Assembly (NCBI RefSeq): GCF_002101775.1
Contig: NZ_LQPI01000039.1
Coordinates: 1-64,000, forward strand
DNA from: Mycolicibacter nonchromogenicus
GTDB taxonomy: Bacteria > Actinomycetota > Actinomycetes > Mycobacteriales > Mycobacteriaceae
Length of the DNA: 64,000 nt
Direction: 5' to 3'
Of this stretch, positions 38,991 to 47,971 are shown in pieces (position 1 is the stretch's first letter; each line of letters opens with the position of its first letter). The translations under genes and the position numbers were made by a program. The notes beneath the pieces are model-generated. The model saw nothing but the letters and a program-made list of their open reading frames with translations, ran no database searches and was not told the origin of the DNA.

Positions 38991-39965
38991 TCAGTGCGCC
39001 CGCAGCGACTCGATGATCGCCTCGGTCGGCGACCGCCACGTCAGGCCCAGATCGGCCAGCGTGGCCGAGTCGTCGGTCGGAGTGGCCGAGGTCAGCAGCC
39101 AGGCTGCCTCGTAGCTCAGTGACTCCGGCAGCGGCAGCAGCTTGCTGGCCAGGTCGCTGACCCGGCCGATGCCCTTGAACACGCCGGGGGCCACCGGGAT
39201 TCGCCGCACCGGCTTGCCCAGGCCCTGCTCCACCGCGGCGATCATCTCGTCGAAGCTGACCATGATCCCGCCGCACAGGTAGCGGTGCGGTCCGCGGCCG
39301 GGCCGCATCAGCGCCTCGTGCACCAGTCCGATGTCGCGGACGTCGACCATTGCCATGCCGCCGCGCACCACCGGCGCCACCCGGTACTTCACGATCGGCG
39401 CCCAGCCGCGTTCGGTGACGCCCGGAGCGGTGTGGAACGCCGGGCCGACCACGCTGGAGGGATAGGTCACCACGACAGGCGCGCCCTCGTCCTGCAGCCG
39501 GCGGGCCACCCGCTCGCCGTAGGCCTTGGTGCGGGCGTAGGCGCTGCGCCCGGGCACGGTGGGCGAGTCCGGGCCGATGATCCCGTTCGGCGGCGGAAAC
39601 AGCGCGCTGTAGCTGCTGACCGACACCACCGGGTCCAGGCCGGCGGCCACGGCACGGGTCAGGATCGCCTCGGTGGCGTAGGCGTTGATGTCCCACATCA
39701 ACTTTTCCTGGCGGTCGTTGGTGCCGACCACCCCGGCGGCGTGCAGCACCGCGTCGCAGCCGTCCAGCAGCGCCGCCACCACCGCGGTGTCGCGGATGTC
39801 GCCGTCGAGCACCTCGAGGGTCCCCAGCTCACCCAGCCGGGGAATGATGGGCTCGTCGCCGCAGCCCGGGGCGACCAGCAGCCGAACCGAATGCCCGGCT
39901 TCCAGCAGCGTCTTGACGGTGTGGGCGCCGAGGTAGCCGGTGCCGCCGGTGACTGCGATCCGCAT
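38991..39965 (-). CDS. NAD-dependent epimerase/dehydratase-type extended SDR
   Basis: This 324-residue extended SDR starts [21 protein letters not shown] (Rossmann GxxGxxG, residues 7-13). It has SVSSYSALFP (Ser, about 117) and SAYARTKAYGERVA (Tyr/Lys of YxxxK, about 143-148). It could be a 3beta-hydroxysteroid or sugar-type dehydrogenase; the sequence does not decide. Its ATG overlaps the echA19 stop by one base, so it is co-transcribed with echA19 from the KstR-controlled promoter. I do not recall a gene like this next to echA19 in M. tuberculosis. Confidence 0.88.
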   Translation of the reverse strand: MRIAVTGGTGYLGAHTVKTLLEAGHSVRLLVAPGCGDEPIIPRLGELGTLEVLDGDIRDTAVVAALLDGCDAVLHAAGVVGTNDRQEKLMWDINAYATEAILTRAVAAGLDPVVSVSSYSALFPPPNGIIGPDSPTVPGRSAYARTKAYGERVARRLQDEGAPVVVTYPSSVVGPAFHTAPGVTERGWAPIVKYRVAPVVRGGMAMVDVRDIGLVHEALMRPGRGPHRYLCGGIMVSFDEMIAAVEQGLGKPVRRIPVAPGVFKGIGRVSDLASKLLPLPESLSYEAAWLLTSATPTDDSATLADLGLTWRSPTEAIIESLRAH

Positions 39966-40765
39966 CAGCGGTTCTTGAATTCCGGCTTGCGCTTTTCGGC
40001 GAACGCCCGCGGACCCTCTTTGGCGTCCTCGCTCAAGAAAACCTTGATGCCGATCTTGGTGTCGATCTTGAACGCGTCGTTCTCGTGCAGGCCTTCGGTC
40101 TCGTGGATGGTGCGCAGGATCGCCTGCACCGCCAGCGGCCCGTTGTTGTTGATCTGTTCGGCGATCTCCAGTGCCTTGGTCAGGGCTTGGCCGTCCTCGA
40201 CCACATGGCCGATCAGGCCGATCTCCTTCGCTTCGTCGGCGGTGATGTGCCGACCGGTGAACAGCAGGTCACAGGCAATGGTGTAGGGAATCTGGCGGAC
40301 CAGTCGCACCGCGGAGCCGCCCATCGGGTACAGGCTCCACTTGGCCTCGGCAATGCCGAACTTGGCGCTCTTACCGGCGATGCGGATGTCGGTGCCCTGC
40401 AGGATCTCGGTGCCACCGGCGATGGCCGGGCCCTCCACCGCGGCGATCAGCGGCTTGGTCAGGCGGCGGCCCTTGAGCAGGCCGTCGATGCGCGACGGGT
40501 CGTAGCTGCCGTCTTTGAAGGAGTCGCCGGGCGCCTTCTTGTTGGCGGACTTGAGGTCCATGCCGGCGCAGAAGTAGCCGCCCGCTCCGGTCAGGATGCA
40601 GCTGCGGATCTCGTCGTCGTTGTCGACGCGGTCCCACGCCTCAACCATGATCGCCAGCATTTCGCCGGAAAGGGCGTTGCGCACCTCCGGCCGGTTCAGG
40701 GTGACGATCAGGGTGTGTCCGCGCTGCTCAATGAGGGCGTGGGGCTGCTCTGACGACTCGGACAC
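39965..40765 (-). CDS. echA19: Enoyl-CoA hydratase EchA19
   Basis: This 266-residue crotonase-fold enzyme hydrates 3-oxo-cholest-4,22-dien-24-oyl-CoA in side-chain beta-oxidation. The oxyanion-hole blocks are [15 protein letters not shown] (about 60-74) and [18 protein letters not shown] (about 111-128). The KstR site lies 45 bp upstream, shared with divergent fadD19. Confidence 0.94.
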   Translation of the reverse strand: MSESSEQPHALIEQRGHTLIVTLNRPEVRNALSGEMLAIMVEAWDRVDNDDEIRSCILTGAGGYFCAGMDLKSANKKAPGDSFKDGSYDPSRIDGLLKGRRLTKPLIAAVEGPAIAGGTEILQGTDIRIAGKSAKFGIAEAKWSLYPMGGSAVRLVRQIPYTIACDLLFTGRHITADEAKEIGLIGHVVEDGQALTKALEIAEQINNNGPLAVQAILRTIHETEGLHENDAFKIDTKIGIKVFLSEDAKEGPRAFAEKRKPEFKNR

Positions 40766-40809
40766 CGGCGTCCGCCTTTCCGGGTTGGATCCTCGACTTG
40801 AAATCGAAA

Positions 40810-40823
40810 TGTAACACGTTCTA
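40810..40823. promoter_or_regulatory. KstR operator between echA19 and fadD19
   Basis: TGTAACACGTTCTA matches TnnAACnnGTTnnA in the 69-bp divergent gap. The same 14-mer is found upstream of fadE26/fdxD. Confidence 0.87.
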
Positions 40824-40834
40824 GTTTGTGTGTT

Positions 40835-42487
40835 GTGGCTCTCAACATCGCCGACTTAGCCGAACACGCCATCGACGCCGTACCGGATCGGGTTGCCCTG
40901 ATCTGCGGCACGGAACAGCTGACCTATGCGCAGCTGGAGGAGAAGGCCAACCGGCTGGCCCATCACCTCATCGACCAGGGCGTCAAGAAGGACGACAAGG
41001 TAGGCCTGTACTGCCGCAACCGCAACGAGATCGTCGTTGCGATGCTCGGCATCATCAAGGCCGGCGCCATCTTGGTCAACATCAACTTCCGCTACGTCGA
41101 GGGTGAGCTGCGCTACCTGTTCGAGAACTCGGACATGGTCGCCCTGGTGCACGAACGCCAGTACTCCGACCGGGTCGCCAACGTGCTGCCCGACACCCCG
41201 AACGTCAAGACCATCCTGGTGGTCGAGGACGGCAGCGATCTGGACTACCAGCGCTACGGGGGCGTGGAGTTCGAGGCCGCGCTGGCACAGGGCTCACCGG
41301 AGCGTGACTTCGGACCCCGCAGCGCCGACGACATCTACCTGCTCTACACCGGCGGAACCACCGGATTCCCCAAGGGCGTGATGTGGCGCCACGAGGACAT
41401 CTACCGGGTGCTGTTCGGCGGGACCGACTTCGCCACCGGTGAGCCGATCGCCGACGAGTACGACCTGGCCAAGCAGGCCGCCGCCAACCCGCCGATGGTC
41501 CGTCTGCCGATTCCGCCGATGATCCACGGCGCCACGCAGTCGGCGACCTGGATGTCGCTGTTCAGCGGGCAGACGGTGGTGCTGGCACCGGAGTTCGACG
41601 CCGACGCGGTGTGGCGCACGATCGAGGAACACAAGGTCAACCTGCTGTTCTTCACCGGTGACGCGATGGCGCGCCCGCTGCTGGATGCGCTGCTGGCCCA
41701 TCAGGACGCCGGCAACGAATACGACCTGTCGTCGCTGTTCCTGCTGGCCTCCACCGCGGCACTGTTCAGCCCGAGCATCAAGGAACGCCTGCTGGAGCTG
41801 TTGCCCAACCGGATCATCACCGACTCCATCGGCTCCTCGGAGACCGGTTTCGGCGGCACCAGCATCGTCGCCAAGGGCGAAGAGCACACCGGTGGCCCCC
41901 GGGTCACCATCGACAAGAACACCGTGGTGCTCGACGAGGACGGCAACGAGGTCCAGCCGGGCTCGGGCGTGCGGGGCATCATCGCCAAGCGGGGCCACAT
42001 CCCGGTCGGCTACTACAAGGACGAGAAGAAGACCGCCGAGACGTTCCGCACCATCAACGGCGTGCGTTACGCGATCCCCGGCGACTTCGCGCAGGTCGAG
42101 GCCGACGGCACCGTGACGATGCTGGGCCGCGGGTCGGTGTCGATCAACTCCGGTGGCGAGAAGATCTACCCCGAGGAGGTCGAGGCCGCCCTCAAGACCC
42201 ACCCCGACGTATTCGACGCGCTGGTGGTCGGGGTGCCCGACCCCCGCTACGGCCAGCATGTGGCGGCGGTGGTGCAGGCGCGCGGAGATGCCCGGCCGTC
42301 GCTCGAGGAGATCAACGCCTGCGCGCGTACCGAGATCGCCGGCTACAAGGTGCCCCGCAGTCTGTGGTTCGTCGACGAGGTCAAGCGCTCCCCGGCCGGC
42401 AAGCCCGACTACCGCTGGGCCAAGGAACAGACCGAAGCCCGTCCCGCCGACGAGGTGCACGCCAAGCATGTGGCAGCCGAGAGCTAG
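40835..42487 (+). CDS. fadD19: Sterol side-chain acyl-CoA ligase FadD19
   Basis: This adenylating enzyme activates the C26/C27 carboxyl of cholesterol- and phytosterol-derived acids to CoA thioesters; in Rhodococcus it is needed for C24-branched sterols. The 550 residues show the AMP-binding P-loop [16 protein letters not shown] (about 171-186), [11 protein letters not shown] and the C-terminal catalytic Lys in [14 protein letters not shown] chose the GTG that aligns with the M. tuberculosis start ([13 protein letters not shown]); an in-frame TTG three codons earlier lies next to the KstR site. Confidence 0.94.
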   Translation: MALNIADLAEHAIDAVPDRVALICGTEQLTYAQLEEKANRLAHHLIDQGVKKDDKVGLYCRNRNEIVVAMLGIIKAGAILVNINFRYVEGELRYLFENSDMVALVHERQYSDRVANVLPDTPNVKTILVVEDGSDLDYQRYGGVEFEAALAQGSPERDFGPRSADDIYLLYTGGTTGFPKGVMWRHEDIYRVLFGGTDFATGEPIADEYDLAKQAAANPPMVRLPIPPMIHGATQSATWMSLFSGQTVVLAPEFDADAVWRTIEEHKVNLLFFTGDAMARPLLDALLAHQDAGNEYDLSSLFLLASTAALFSPSIKERLLELLPNRIITDSIGSSETGFGGTSIVAKGEEHTGGPRVTIDKNTVVLDEDGNEVQPGSGVRGIIAKRGHIPVGYYKDEKKTAETFRTINGVRYAIPGDFAQVEADGTVTMLGRGSVSINSGGEKIYPEEVEAALKTHPDVFDALVVGVPDPRYGQHVAAVVQARGDARPSLEEINACARTEIAGYKVPRSLWFVDEVKRSPAGKPDYRWAKEQTEARPADEVHAKHVAAES

Positions 42488-42551
42488 ATTCACCAAATCT
42501 TTTGACGGTGAGCCGCTCCCGGCGAACCGGTGTCCGAGCTAGTCTCTGTCG

Positions 42552-43967
42552 ATGCAACGACTTTCGGGCGTCGACGCCGCGTTCTGGTCCGGTGAAACCC
42601 CTGGCTGGCACATGCACGTCGGTGGGCTGGCGATCTGCGACACGACCAATGCGCCGAACTACAGTTTCGAGCGGGTCCGTCAGCTGCTGATCGAGCGGCT
42701 GCCACAACTGCCGCAGCTGCGCTGGCGGGTCACTCCTTCCCCCTTGGGACTGGACCGCCCGTGGTTCGTTGAGGACGAGAACCTCGACATCGACTTCCAC
42801 CTGCGGCGCATCGGCGTTCCCGCCCCCGGCGGGCGTCGCGAGGTGGAAGAGCTCGTGGGCCGGCTGATGTCCTACAAGCTGGACCGCTCCCGCCCGCTGT
42901 GGGAGATGTGGGTGATCGAAGGCGTCAGCGGCGGCCGGGTCGCAACCCTGACCAAGATGCATCACGCGATCGTCGACGGTGTCTCGGGCGCGGGGTTGTT
43001 CGAGATCATGCTGGACGTCACCCCGGAGCCCAGGCCGCCCGACCCCGAGACGGTCGGGTCCTCGAACGGGGCCACCATGCCCAGCTACGAGCGCCGCGTC
43101 CTCGAGGAATTGGTCAACGTCACGGTCAAGACGCCCTATCGGATCGGCCGACTGCTGCAGCAGACCGTGCGCCAGCAGATCGCCACGGTCGGACTGGGGC
43201 TGCCCCGCAAGCCTCCGCGCTACTTCGACGCGCCGGTGACCCGGTTCAACGCCAGCGTGTCGCCGCACCGCCGGATCAGCGCCACGCGCGTCGAGCTGGC
43301 CCGGGTCAAAGCCGTCAAGGATGCCTACGGAGTCAAGCTCAACGACGTGGTGCTGGCCATGGTCGCCGGCGCCGTCCGCGAGTATCTCCGGGAGCGTGGC
43401 GAACTGCCGGACAAGGCGCTGGTGGCCCAGATCCCGGTGTCGACCCGTACCGAGGAAAGTCAGGGCGAGGTCGGCAACCAGGTCAGCTCGATGACCGTGT
43501 CGATGGCGACAGACATCGAGGGAGCGGCCCAGCGGCTCAAGACGATTCACGCCAACACTCAGAGCGCCAAACAGATGGCCAAGGCGCTCTCGGCGCACCA
43601 GATCATGGGACTGACCGACACCACCCCACCCGGGCTGGTGCAGCTGGCCGCGCGTGCCTACACCGCGACCGGGCTGGCCAACCGGCTGGCCCCGATCAAT
43701 CTCGTCGTCTCCAACGTGCCGGGCCCGCCGTTTCCGATCTACATGGCCGGGGCGGAGCTGGAGTCACTGGTGCCGCTCGGTCCGCCGGTTATGGACGTGG
43801 CGCTGAACATCACCTGTTTCTCCTACCGCGAACACCTCGACTTCGGGTTCGTGACCACGCCGGAAGTCGCCGAGGACATCCACAAGATGGCCGACGCGAT
43901 CGAACCGGCGCTGGCGGAGCTGGAGCGCGACATCGACCGGGGGAAGAACCGGACCGGCCGGCGCTGA
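42552..43967 (+). CDS. Wax ester synthase / diacylglycerol acyltransferase (WS/DGAT)
   Basis: This 471-residue acyltransferase has the catalytic HHxxxDG motif ([14 protein letters not shown], about residues 136-149), [10 protein letters not shown] just before it, and the C-terminal [21 protein letters not shown] block. It makes triacylglycerol or wax esters from acyl-CoA. It follows fadD19 by 64 bp without a clear terminator, so it could be co-expressed with sterol use and store the resulting acyl groups; that link is inference. M. tuberculosis has many paralogs, and I cannot assign this one to a named Tgs. Confidence 0.88.
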   Translation: MQRLSGVDAAFWSGETPGWHMHVGGLAICDTTNAPNYSFERVRQLLIERLPQLPQLRWRVTPSPLGLDRPWFVEDENLDIDFHLRRIGVPAPGGRREVEELVGRLMSYKLDRSRPLWEMWVIEGVSGGRVATLTKMHHAIVDGVSGAGLFEIMLDVTPEPRPPDPETVGSSNGATMPSYERRVLEELVNVTVKTPYRIGRLLQQTVRQQIATVGLGLPRKPPRYFDAPVTRFNASVSPHRRISATRVELARVKAVKDAYGVKLNDVVLAMVAGAVREYLRERGELPDKALVAQIPVSTRTEESQGEVGNQVSSMTVSMATDIEGAAQRLKTIHANTQSAKQMAKALSAHQIMGLTDTTPPGLVQLAARAYTATGLANRLAPINLVVSNVPGPPFPIYMAGAELESLVPLGPPVMDVALNITCFSYREHLDFGFVTTPEVAEDIHKMADAIEPALAELERDIDRGKNRTGRR

Positions 43968-43970
43968 GCG

Positions 43971-45524
43971 CTACCGTCCCGGCAGTGCCTGCACCACCCG
44001 GATCATCGGGGTCAGCAGCTTCTGCCACAACGGCGTCGAGATCCCCAGCGGCGGGTCCAGATTCAGGACACGGGCGGTGGCGACGGTCTGCGGCTCGGTG
44101 TACTTGAGGATCCCGTCGGCTCCGTGGCGACGGCCCACCCCGGAGGCCTTCATGCCGCCCATCGGCGCGGCGACGCTGCCGAAGGCCAGCGCGTAGCCCT
44201 CGTCGACATTGACGGTGCCGGACTTGATGCGTGCGGCGATCGCCTCACCCTGCGCCTTGGTCGCGGCCCAGACACTGGCATTCAGACCGTACTCGGTGTC
44301 GTTGGCCTTCGCGATAGCCTCCTCGACGGAGTCGACGGGGTAGATGGAGACCACCGGCCCGAACGTCTCGTTGCGTGCGCACTCCATCTCGTCGGTGACG
44401 TCGGTCAGCACCGTCGGCTCGTAGAACAGCGGCCCGATGTCGGGGCGGGCTTTGCCGCCGGCGACCACCTTGGCGCCCTTGGCTTTCGCGTCGTCAACGT
44501 GGTTGGAAATGGTCTTGATCTGGTCTTCGGAGATCAGGCTGCCCATGTCCGCGGTGAAGTCGTAGGCGGCAGAGAGCTTCATGGCGCGGACCTGCTCGGC
44601 GAACTTCGCGGCGAACTCCTCGGCGACATCGCGTTCGACGTAGATGCGCTCGATCGAGATGCACAACTGTCCGGCGTTGGAGAAGCAGGCGCGGGTGGCT
44701 GCCTTGGCCACCTCGGACAGGTCGGCGCCTTTGGTCACGATCATCGGGTTCTTGCCGCCCAGCTCGGCGGAGAAACCGATCAACCGGGAGCCGCACTGCT
44801 CGGCCAGGGTGCGGCCAGTGGCGCTGGAGCCGGTGAACATCAGATAGTCGCACTGCTGCACGATCGCGGTGCCGACCACCGATCCCGGCCCGGGCACCAC
44901 CGCGAACAAGTCGCGCGGCAGGCCGGCCTGATACAGCAGTTCGACGTTGGCCAGCGTGCAGTAGGGGGTCTGGCTGTCGGGCTTGACCACCACCGCGTTG
45001 CCCGCCAGCAGGGCCGGGATGGCATCGGAGATCGACAGCGTCATCGGGTAGTTCCACGGCGCGATCACGCCCACCACGCCCTTCGGGTGGTAGTTGATCA
45101 CGGTCTTGACGATCCCGGGCAGCAGTCCCGGCACCCGCTTGGAGGCCAGCAACTTGGTGGCCTGGCGCGCGTAGTAGCGCGCGTTGAGCATGATGTCGAG
45201 GATTTCCTCTTGAGCGGCCGAACGCGCCTTGCCGGTCTCCGCCTGGCAGACGTCCATCAGGAAGTCCCGGTTGGCGATCACCAGGTCGCGGTAGCGCTCG
45301 ATGATCGCGCTGCGCTCTTTGACGCTGCGCGCCGCCCAAGTGCGCTGCGCGGCCCGGGCCTTGGCGAACGCCGCTGTCACGTCGTCGGCGTTGCCGACCG
45401 GGATGGTGGTCAGCGGCTTGCCGGTGAAGACCTCGTCGATGGTCCGGGTCGCACGGCTTTCCAGGTCATCGATGGCGCACAGTTGACGCAGCCGGTCGAA
45501 GTCTGCGGCGGATGGAGCGGGCAT
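43971..45524 (-). CDS. gabD2: Succinate-semialdehyde dehydrogenase GabD2
   Basis: This 517-residue NAD(P) aldehyde dehydrogenase closely follows M. tuberculosis GabD2 (Rv1731): TRTIDEVFTGKPLTTIPVG near residue 25, VVGVIAPWNYPMTLSISD (about 150-167), ELGGKNPMIV (catalytic Glu, about 255) and FSNAGQLCISIERIY (catalytic Cys, about 289). It oxidises succinic semialdehyde or other aldehydes. Its stop is 3 bp from the convergent WS/DGAT stop. A near-palindromic GTAACACGGTGTTAAC (about 45544-45559) lies just upstream of the start and may be a TetR-type operator. Confidence 0.9.
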   Translation of the reverse strand: MPAPSAADFDRLRQLCAIDDLESRATRTIDEVFTGKPLTTIPVGNADDVTAAFAKARAAQRTWAARSVKERSAIIERYRDLVIANRDFLMDVCQAETGKARSAAQEEILDIMLNARYYARQATKLLASKRVPGLLPGIVKTVINYHPKGVVGVIAPWNYPMTLSISDAIPALLAGNAVVVKPDSQTPYCTLANVELLYQAGLPRDLFAVVPGPGSVVGTAIVQQCDYLMFTGSSATGRTLAEQCGSRLIGFSAELGGKNPMIVTKGADLSEVAKAATRACFSNAGQLCISIERIYVERDVAEEFAAKFAEQVRAMKLSAAYDFTADMGSLISEDQIKTISNHVDDAKAKGAKVVAGGKARPDIGPLFYEPTVLTDVTDEMECARNETFGPVVSIYPVDSVEEAIAKANDTEYGLNASVWAATKAQGEAIAARIKSGTVNVDEGYALAFGSVAAPMGGMKASGVGRRHGADGILKYTEPQTVATARVLNLDPPLGISTPLWQKLLTPMIRVVQALPGR

Positions 45525-45542
45525 GGGTGTCTCCTACTGGCG

Positions 45543-45560
45543 GGTAACACGGTGTTAACG
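45543..45560. promoter_or_regulatory. Near-palindrome upstream of gabD2
   Basis: GTAACACGGTGTTAAC forms imperfect arms (GTAACA / TGTTAAC) 19 bp upstream of the gabD2 start and 5 bp from the stop of the neighbouring beta-lactamase-like gene. It is not a KstR match, because the AAC and GTT halves are wrongly spaced. A TetR-family operator is a guess. Confidence 0.35.
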
Positions 45561-45565
45561 CCAAA

Positions 45566-46357
45566 CTACCCGCCGCAGCGGCCCCCCGGTAGCTCGGCGG
45601 CGTGGGCACTGAGCCACTCGGTCATCTGGTTGAGCGCCGCAATCCCGGACCCGAAGCTGCCGTCCTTGGGTTCGGCGGCCAGCGCCACCGCGAGCAACCC
45701 GGCCGGCGTGCCGACGACGCCGAACTGCCGCACCAGATAGCCGCCGCCCCGGCCGGGGCCCCAGCCGCCTTTGGTCGGGGCGCCGATGCCGGCCAGCCCC
45801 CAACGCTGGTCGGGAACGGTGTTGCGCATCAGGCTGTAGACGGTTGCGGCGGCAGCGGACATGCAGGGGAGATGGGCGGCAAACACCGCTTGGCGGGCCA
45901 GCGGCCACTGGGTCTGGCCGAAGGCGCTGAACTCAGGACGCAGTCGCCGGGATTCAACCGCGGTGCCGGCGTCGCCGCCGGCCCGCAGCACGGCCTGCAC
46001 CTGTTGCGCCGCCTGGGGTGCCGGACCCAGTGAGGACCACAACTGCTCGGCGGCGTCATTGTCGGACGCCGTGATGGCCCGCGCGGCCAGGTCGGCAGCG
46101 TTCGGGCGGTTGGCGTGTAGCGCCGCAATCGCCAGCGGGACCTTGATGGTCGACCACGCGACGCCGCTCTGCAGAGAACCCAGCGTGGCCACCTGGTTCT
46201 GTCCGACCGGCGCATAGGCGATACCCACGTTGCCCGGAATGGTGTTGGCCAGCTGCGCGAAGCTGGCCTGTAACGGCTCTGCGGAGGCGGGGGAGGCCAG
46301 GGCCACGCCGGCGGCGGCGGCCAGGATCGCGGCGAGCACGCGGCGGGCAACATGCAT
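45566..46357 (-). CDS. Secreted beta-lactamase-fold serine hydrolase-like protein
   Basis: The 263-residue protein has a signal peptide (AAILAAAAGVALASPASA, cleavage after about residue 26). It keeps the penicillin-recognising motifs of class A beta-lactamases in weakened form: SxxK as WSTIK (Ser69-Lys72), SDN (98-100) and KGG in place of KTG (about 214). The general-base Glu loop is not evident. It resembles the mycobacterial LppW-type secreted proteins of unknown function more than active beta-lactamases. The start is the Met directly before the hydrophobic core. Confidence 0.8.
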   Translation of the reverse strand: MHVARRVLAAILAAAAGVALASPASAEPLQASFAQLANTIPGNVGIAYAPVGQNQVATLGSLQSGVAWSTIKVPLAIAALHANRPNAADLAARAITASDNDAAEQLWSSLGPAPQAAQQVQAVLRAGGDAGTAVESRRLRPEFSAFGQTQWPLARQAVFAAHLPCMSAAAATVYSLMRNTVPDQRWGLAGIGAPTKGGWGPGRGGGYLVRQFGVVGTPAGLLAVALAAEPKDGSFGSGIAALNQMTEWLSAHAAELPGGRCGG

Positions 46358-46548
46358 TGGCTCAGTATTGCCTGCGGTGGGCGTGGAATGCGGATGACGA
46401 CGGCGGAGTGTCGGACCTGTCGGCGTGCAGCGCGTCGCGAGCCCACGATAGGTGGACAACCGGCCGAATCCGGACCCTCAAGGCCGTGCGAGCAGAAAGA
46501 TTCGCGTAAAACCTTACGGTCGTCTATTTTCGGCTATCTTGGGGCAGC

Positions 46549-46974
46549 ATGAAAGCAGCGCTCGGTGCGGCCGCGGCCCTGGTCACTTCGGTGCTCGGCA
46601 TGGCGCCGCCTGCGCTGGCGGACGAGGATCTGCATTTCTTCAAATCCCCGAGCGGAAACATCTCGTGCCTGATGTACCCGCCGGACCATGTCCGGTGCGA
46701 CATCAAAGAACGTGATTGGTCGCCGCCGCCGCGGCCGGCGGACTGCCCGAGCCAGACCGGGTACGGGCAGGGCATCAACATCGCCGCCACCGGCAGGGCC
46801 GAGTTCGTCTGTGCCGGTGACACGACGTTCGAGCCGACTGCGAGAACCCTCAACTACGGTCAGAGTGACCGCTCGGCCACGCATGTGTGCACCAGCGAGG
46901 CGTCCGGCATCAGGTGCGAGAACCGGGAGGGCCACGGCTTCGTGATCTCCCGCGAGTCCTACGACCTGTTCTGA
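46549..46974 (+). CDS. Secreted DUF6636-type protein
   Basis: This 141-residue exported protein has a signal peptide ending ALA-DEDL (about residue 25). The mature part starts HFFKSPSGNISCLMY and contains six spaced cysteines (ISC, VRC, ADC, FVC, HVC, IRC), likely three disulfides. The pattern SPSGNISC...VRCDI...FVCAGDT...GHGF matches a small secreted actinobacterial family (DUF6636). Function unknown. A TATCTT hexamer near 46533 could be its -10 element. Confidence 0.78.
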   Translation: MKAALGAAAALVTSVLGMAPPALADEDLHFFKSPSGNISCLMYPPDHVRCDIKERDWSPPPRPADCPSQTGYGQGINIAATGRAEFVCAGDTTFEPTARTLNYGQSDRSATHVCTSEASGIRCENREGHGFVISRESYDLF

Positions 46975-46982
46975 CAGCGGTT

Positions 46983-47819
46983 TCAGCGCTGCGCGAGTGC
47001 CGTCATGTCAGGTGCCAGCACATCGGTCAGCGATGACCACGGCACGGTGATGACCGGCGAGCCGTGTCCGAACTGGTAGTCGGCGAAATGGATTTCGAGC
47101 CCCTCGGCGGTCGGAATCCAGTTCGCGAAGTTCTCCGCGATGGGGCGGTTGCCCGGTTCGTCGGACATCGGCTCGCCTCCGCCGTAGACGGTCGGCCAGA
47201 TCCGTTTGGTCTGCTCAGAAAGCCGGTTGAGGCCATCTTGCTCGTCGTTGAACAGATCGCGCAGCGTGATCGGTTTGGCGCTGCGACTGTCGATGACGAC
47301 CGTGCTCACATAGTTGGTCGGATGCGCTGCGCCTTTGGCGTAGTAGACGCCGCTGAGAACCTGGGCGATCGCGGTGGGCCGAAACGTCACAGCCGGCCGA
47401 ATCTCAAGGCTCCACGAAGAATTCGCATCGGCGTCCGCACGCACCTGATCGATCTGATAGCGGGCCGATGCGTTGCCGGCTTTGTTGAACGTCTCGGCCA
47501 CCCGTGGGTCGCCATCGGATATCCGGCCGACTTCGGCGTGCCAGTGGCCCCTGCCGTCGGCGGTGGCTCCCTCCAAGGGAGCGATCGTGACGGTATAGCT
47601 CTTTCCGTTGGAGATCTGCGAGTCCTGGCCGGCAGCCGGCGATGGACTGGCGGAAGTCAGCGCCGTCGAGGTGACCACGAGCTGATGACCCATCGCGACG
47701 TGCGATTCAGTGTTTCCGCAGGAAGCCGTCGACACCGAAAGTGCGGCAATGACAGCTGCGGTCAGGGGTGTCGTGAAGGCGTGCGGCGTGCGGCGGCCGG
47801 TTGGCTGGTGAAGGGGCAC
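46983..47819 (-). CDS. RsiV/MPT64-type exported lipoprotein (DUF3298-like)
   Basis: The 278-residue protein has an N-terminal hydrophobic segment followed by a lipobox-like VSTASC (Cys34). Its C-terminal half has the RsiV/DUF3298 pattern: AHPTNYVSTVVID..SAKPITLRDLFND and the closing FGHGSPVITVPWSSLTDVL. This domain is found in the anti-sigma factor RsiV and in secreted MPT64. Here the lipobox suggests a membrane-anchored extracellular protein; no anti-sigma helix is seen. Confidence 0.8.
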   Translation of the reverse strand: MPLHQPTGRRTPHAFTTPLTAAVIAALSVSTASCGNTESHVAMGHQLVVTSTALTSASPSPAAGQDSQISNGKSYTVTIAPLEGATADGRGHWHAEVGRISDGDPRVAETFNKAGNASARYQIDQVRADADANSSWSLEIRPAVTFRPTAIAQVLSGVYYAKGAAHPTNYVSTVVIDSRSAKPITLRDLFNDEQDGLNRLSEQTKRIWPTVYGGGEPMSDEPGNRPIAENFANWIPTAEGLEIHFADYQFGHGSPVITVPWSSLTDVLAPDMTALAQR

Positions 47820-47971
47820 CCAGAGATCATCTCACCGGTGCGTGAACGTGATGCGTGGTTTTTGCTGATCAGCGCTGCACGGCGCAGCGAACGGAGATCG
47901 CGGAGAACCCACCCGTCAGCGGATGCCATTCTGTCATCGTGGACGCGGAATCGTGATCGAGGAGCGGGTCG

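Noticed and set aside
45543..45560. KstR operator at gabD2
   Set aside because: AAC and GTT half-sites are separated by the wrong spacing; kept only as an unspecified near-palindrome.
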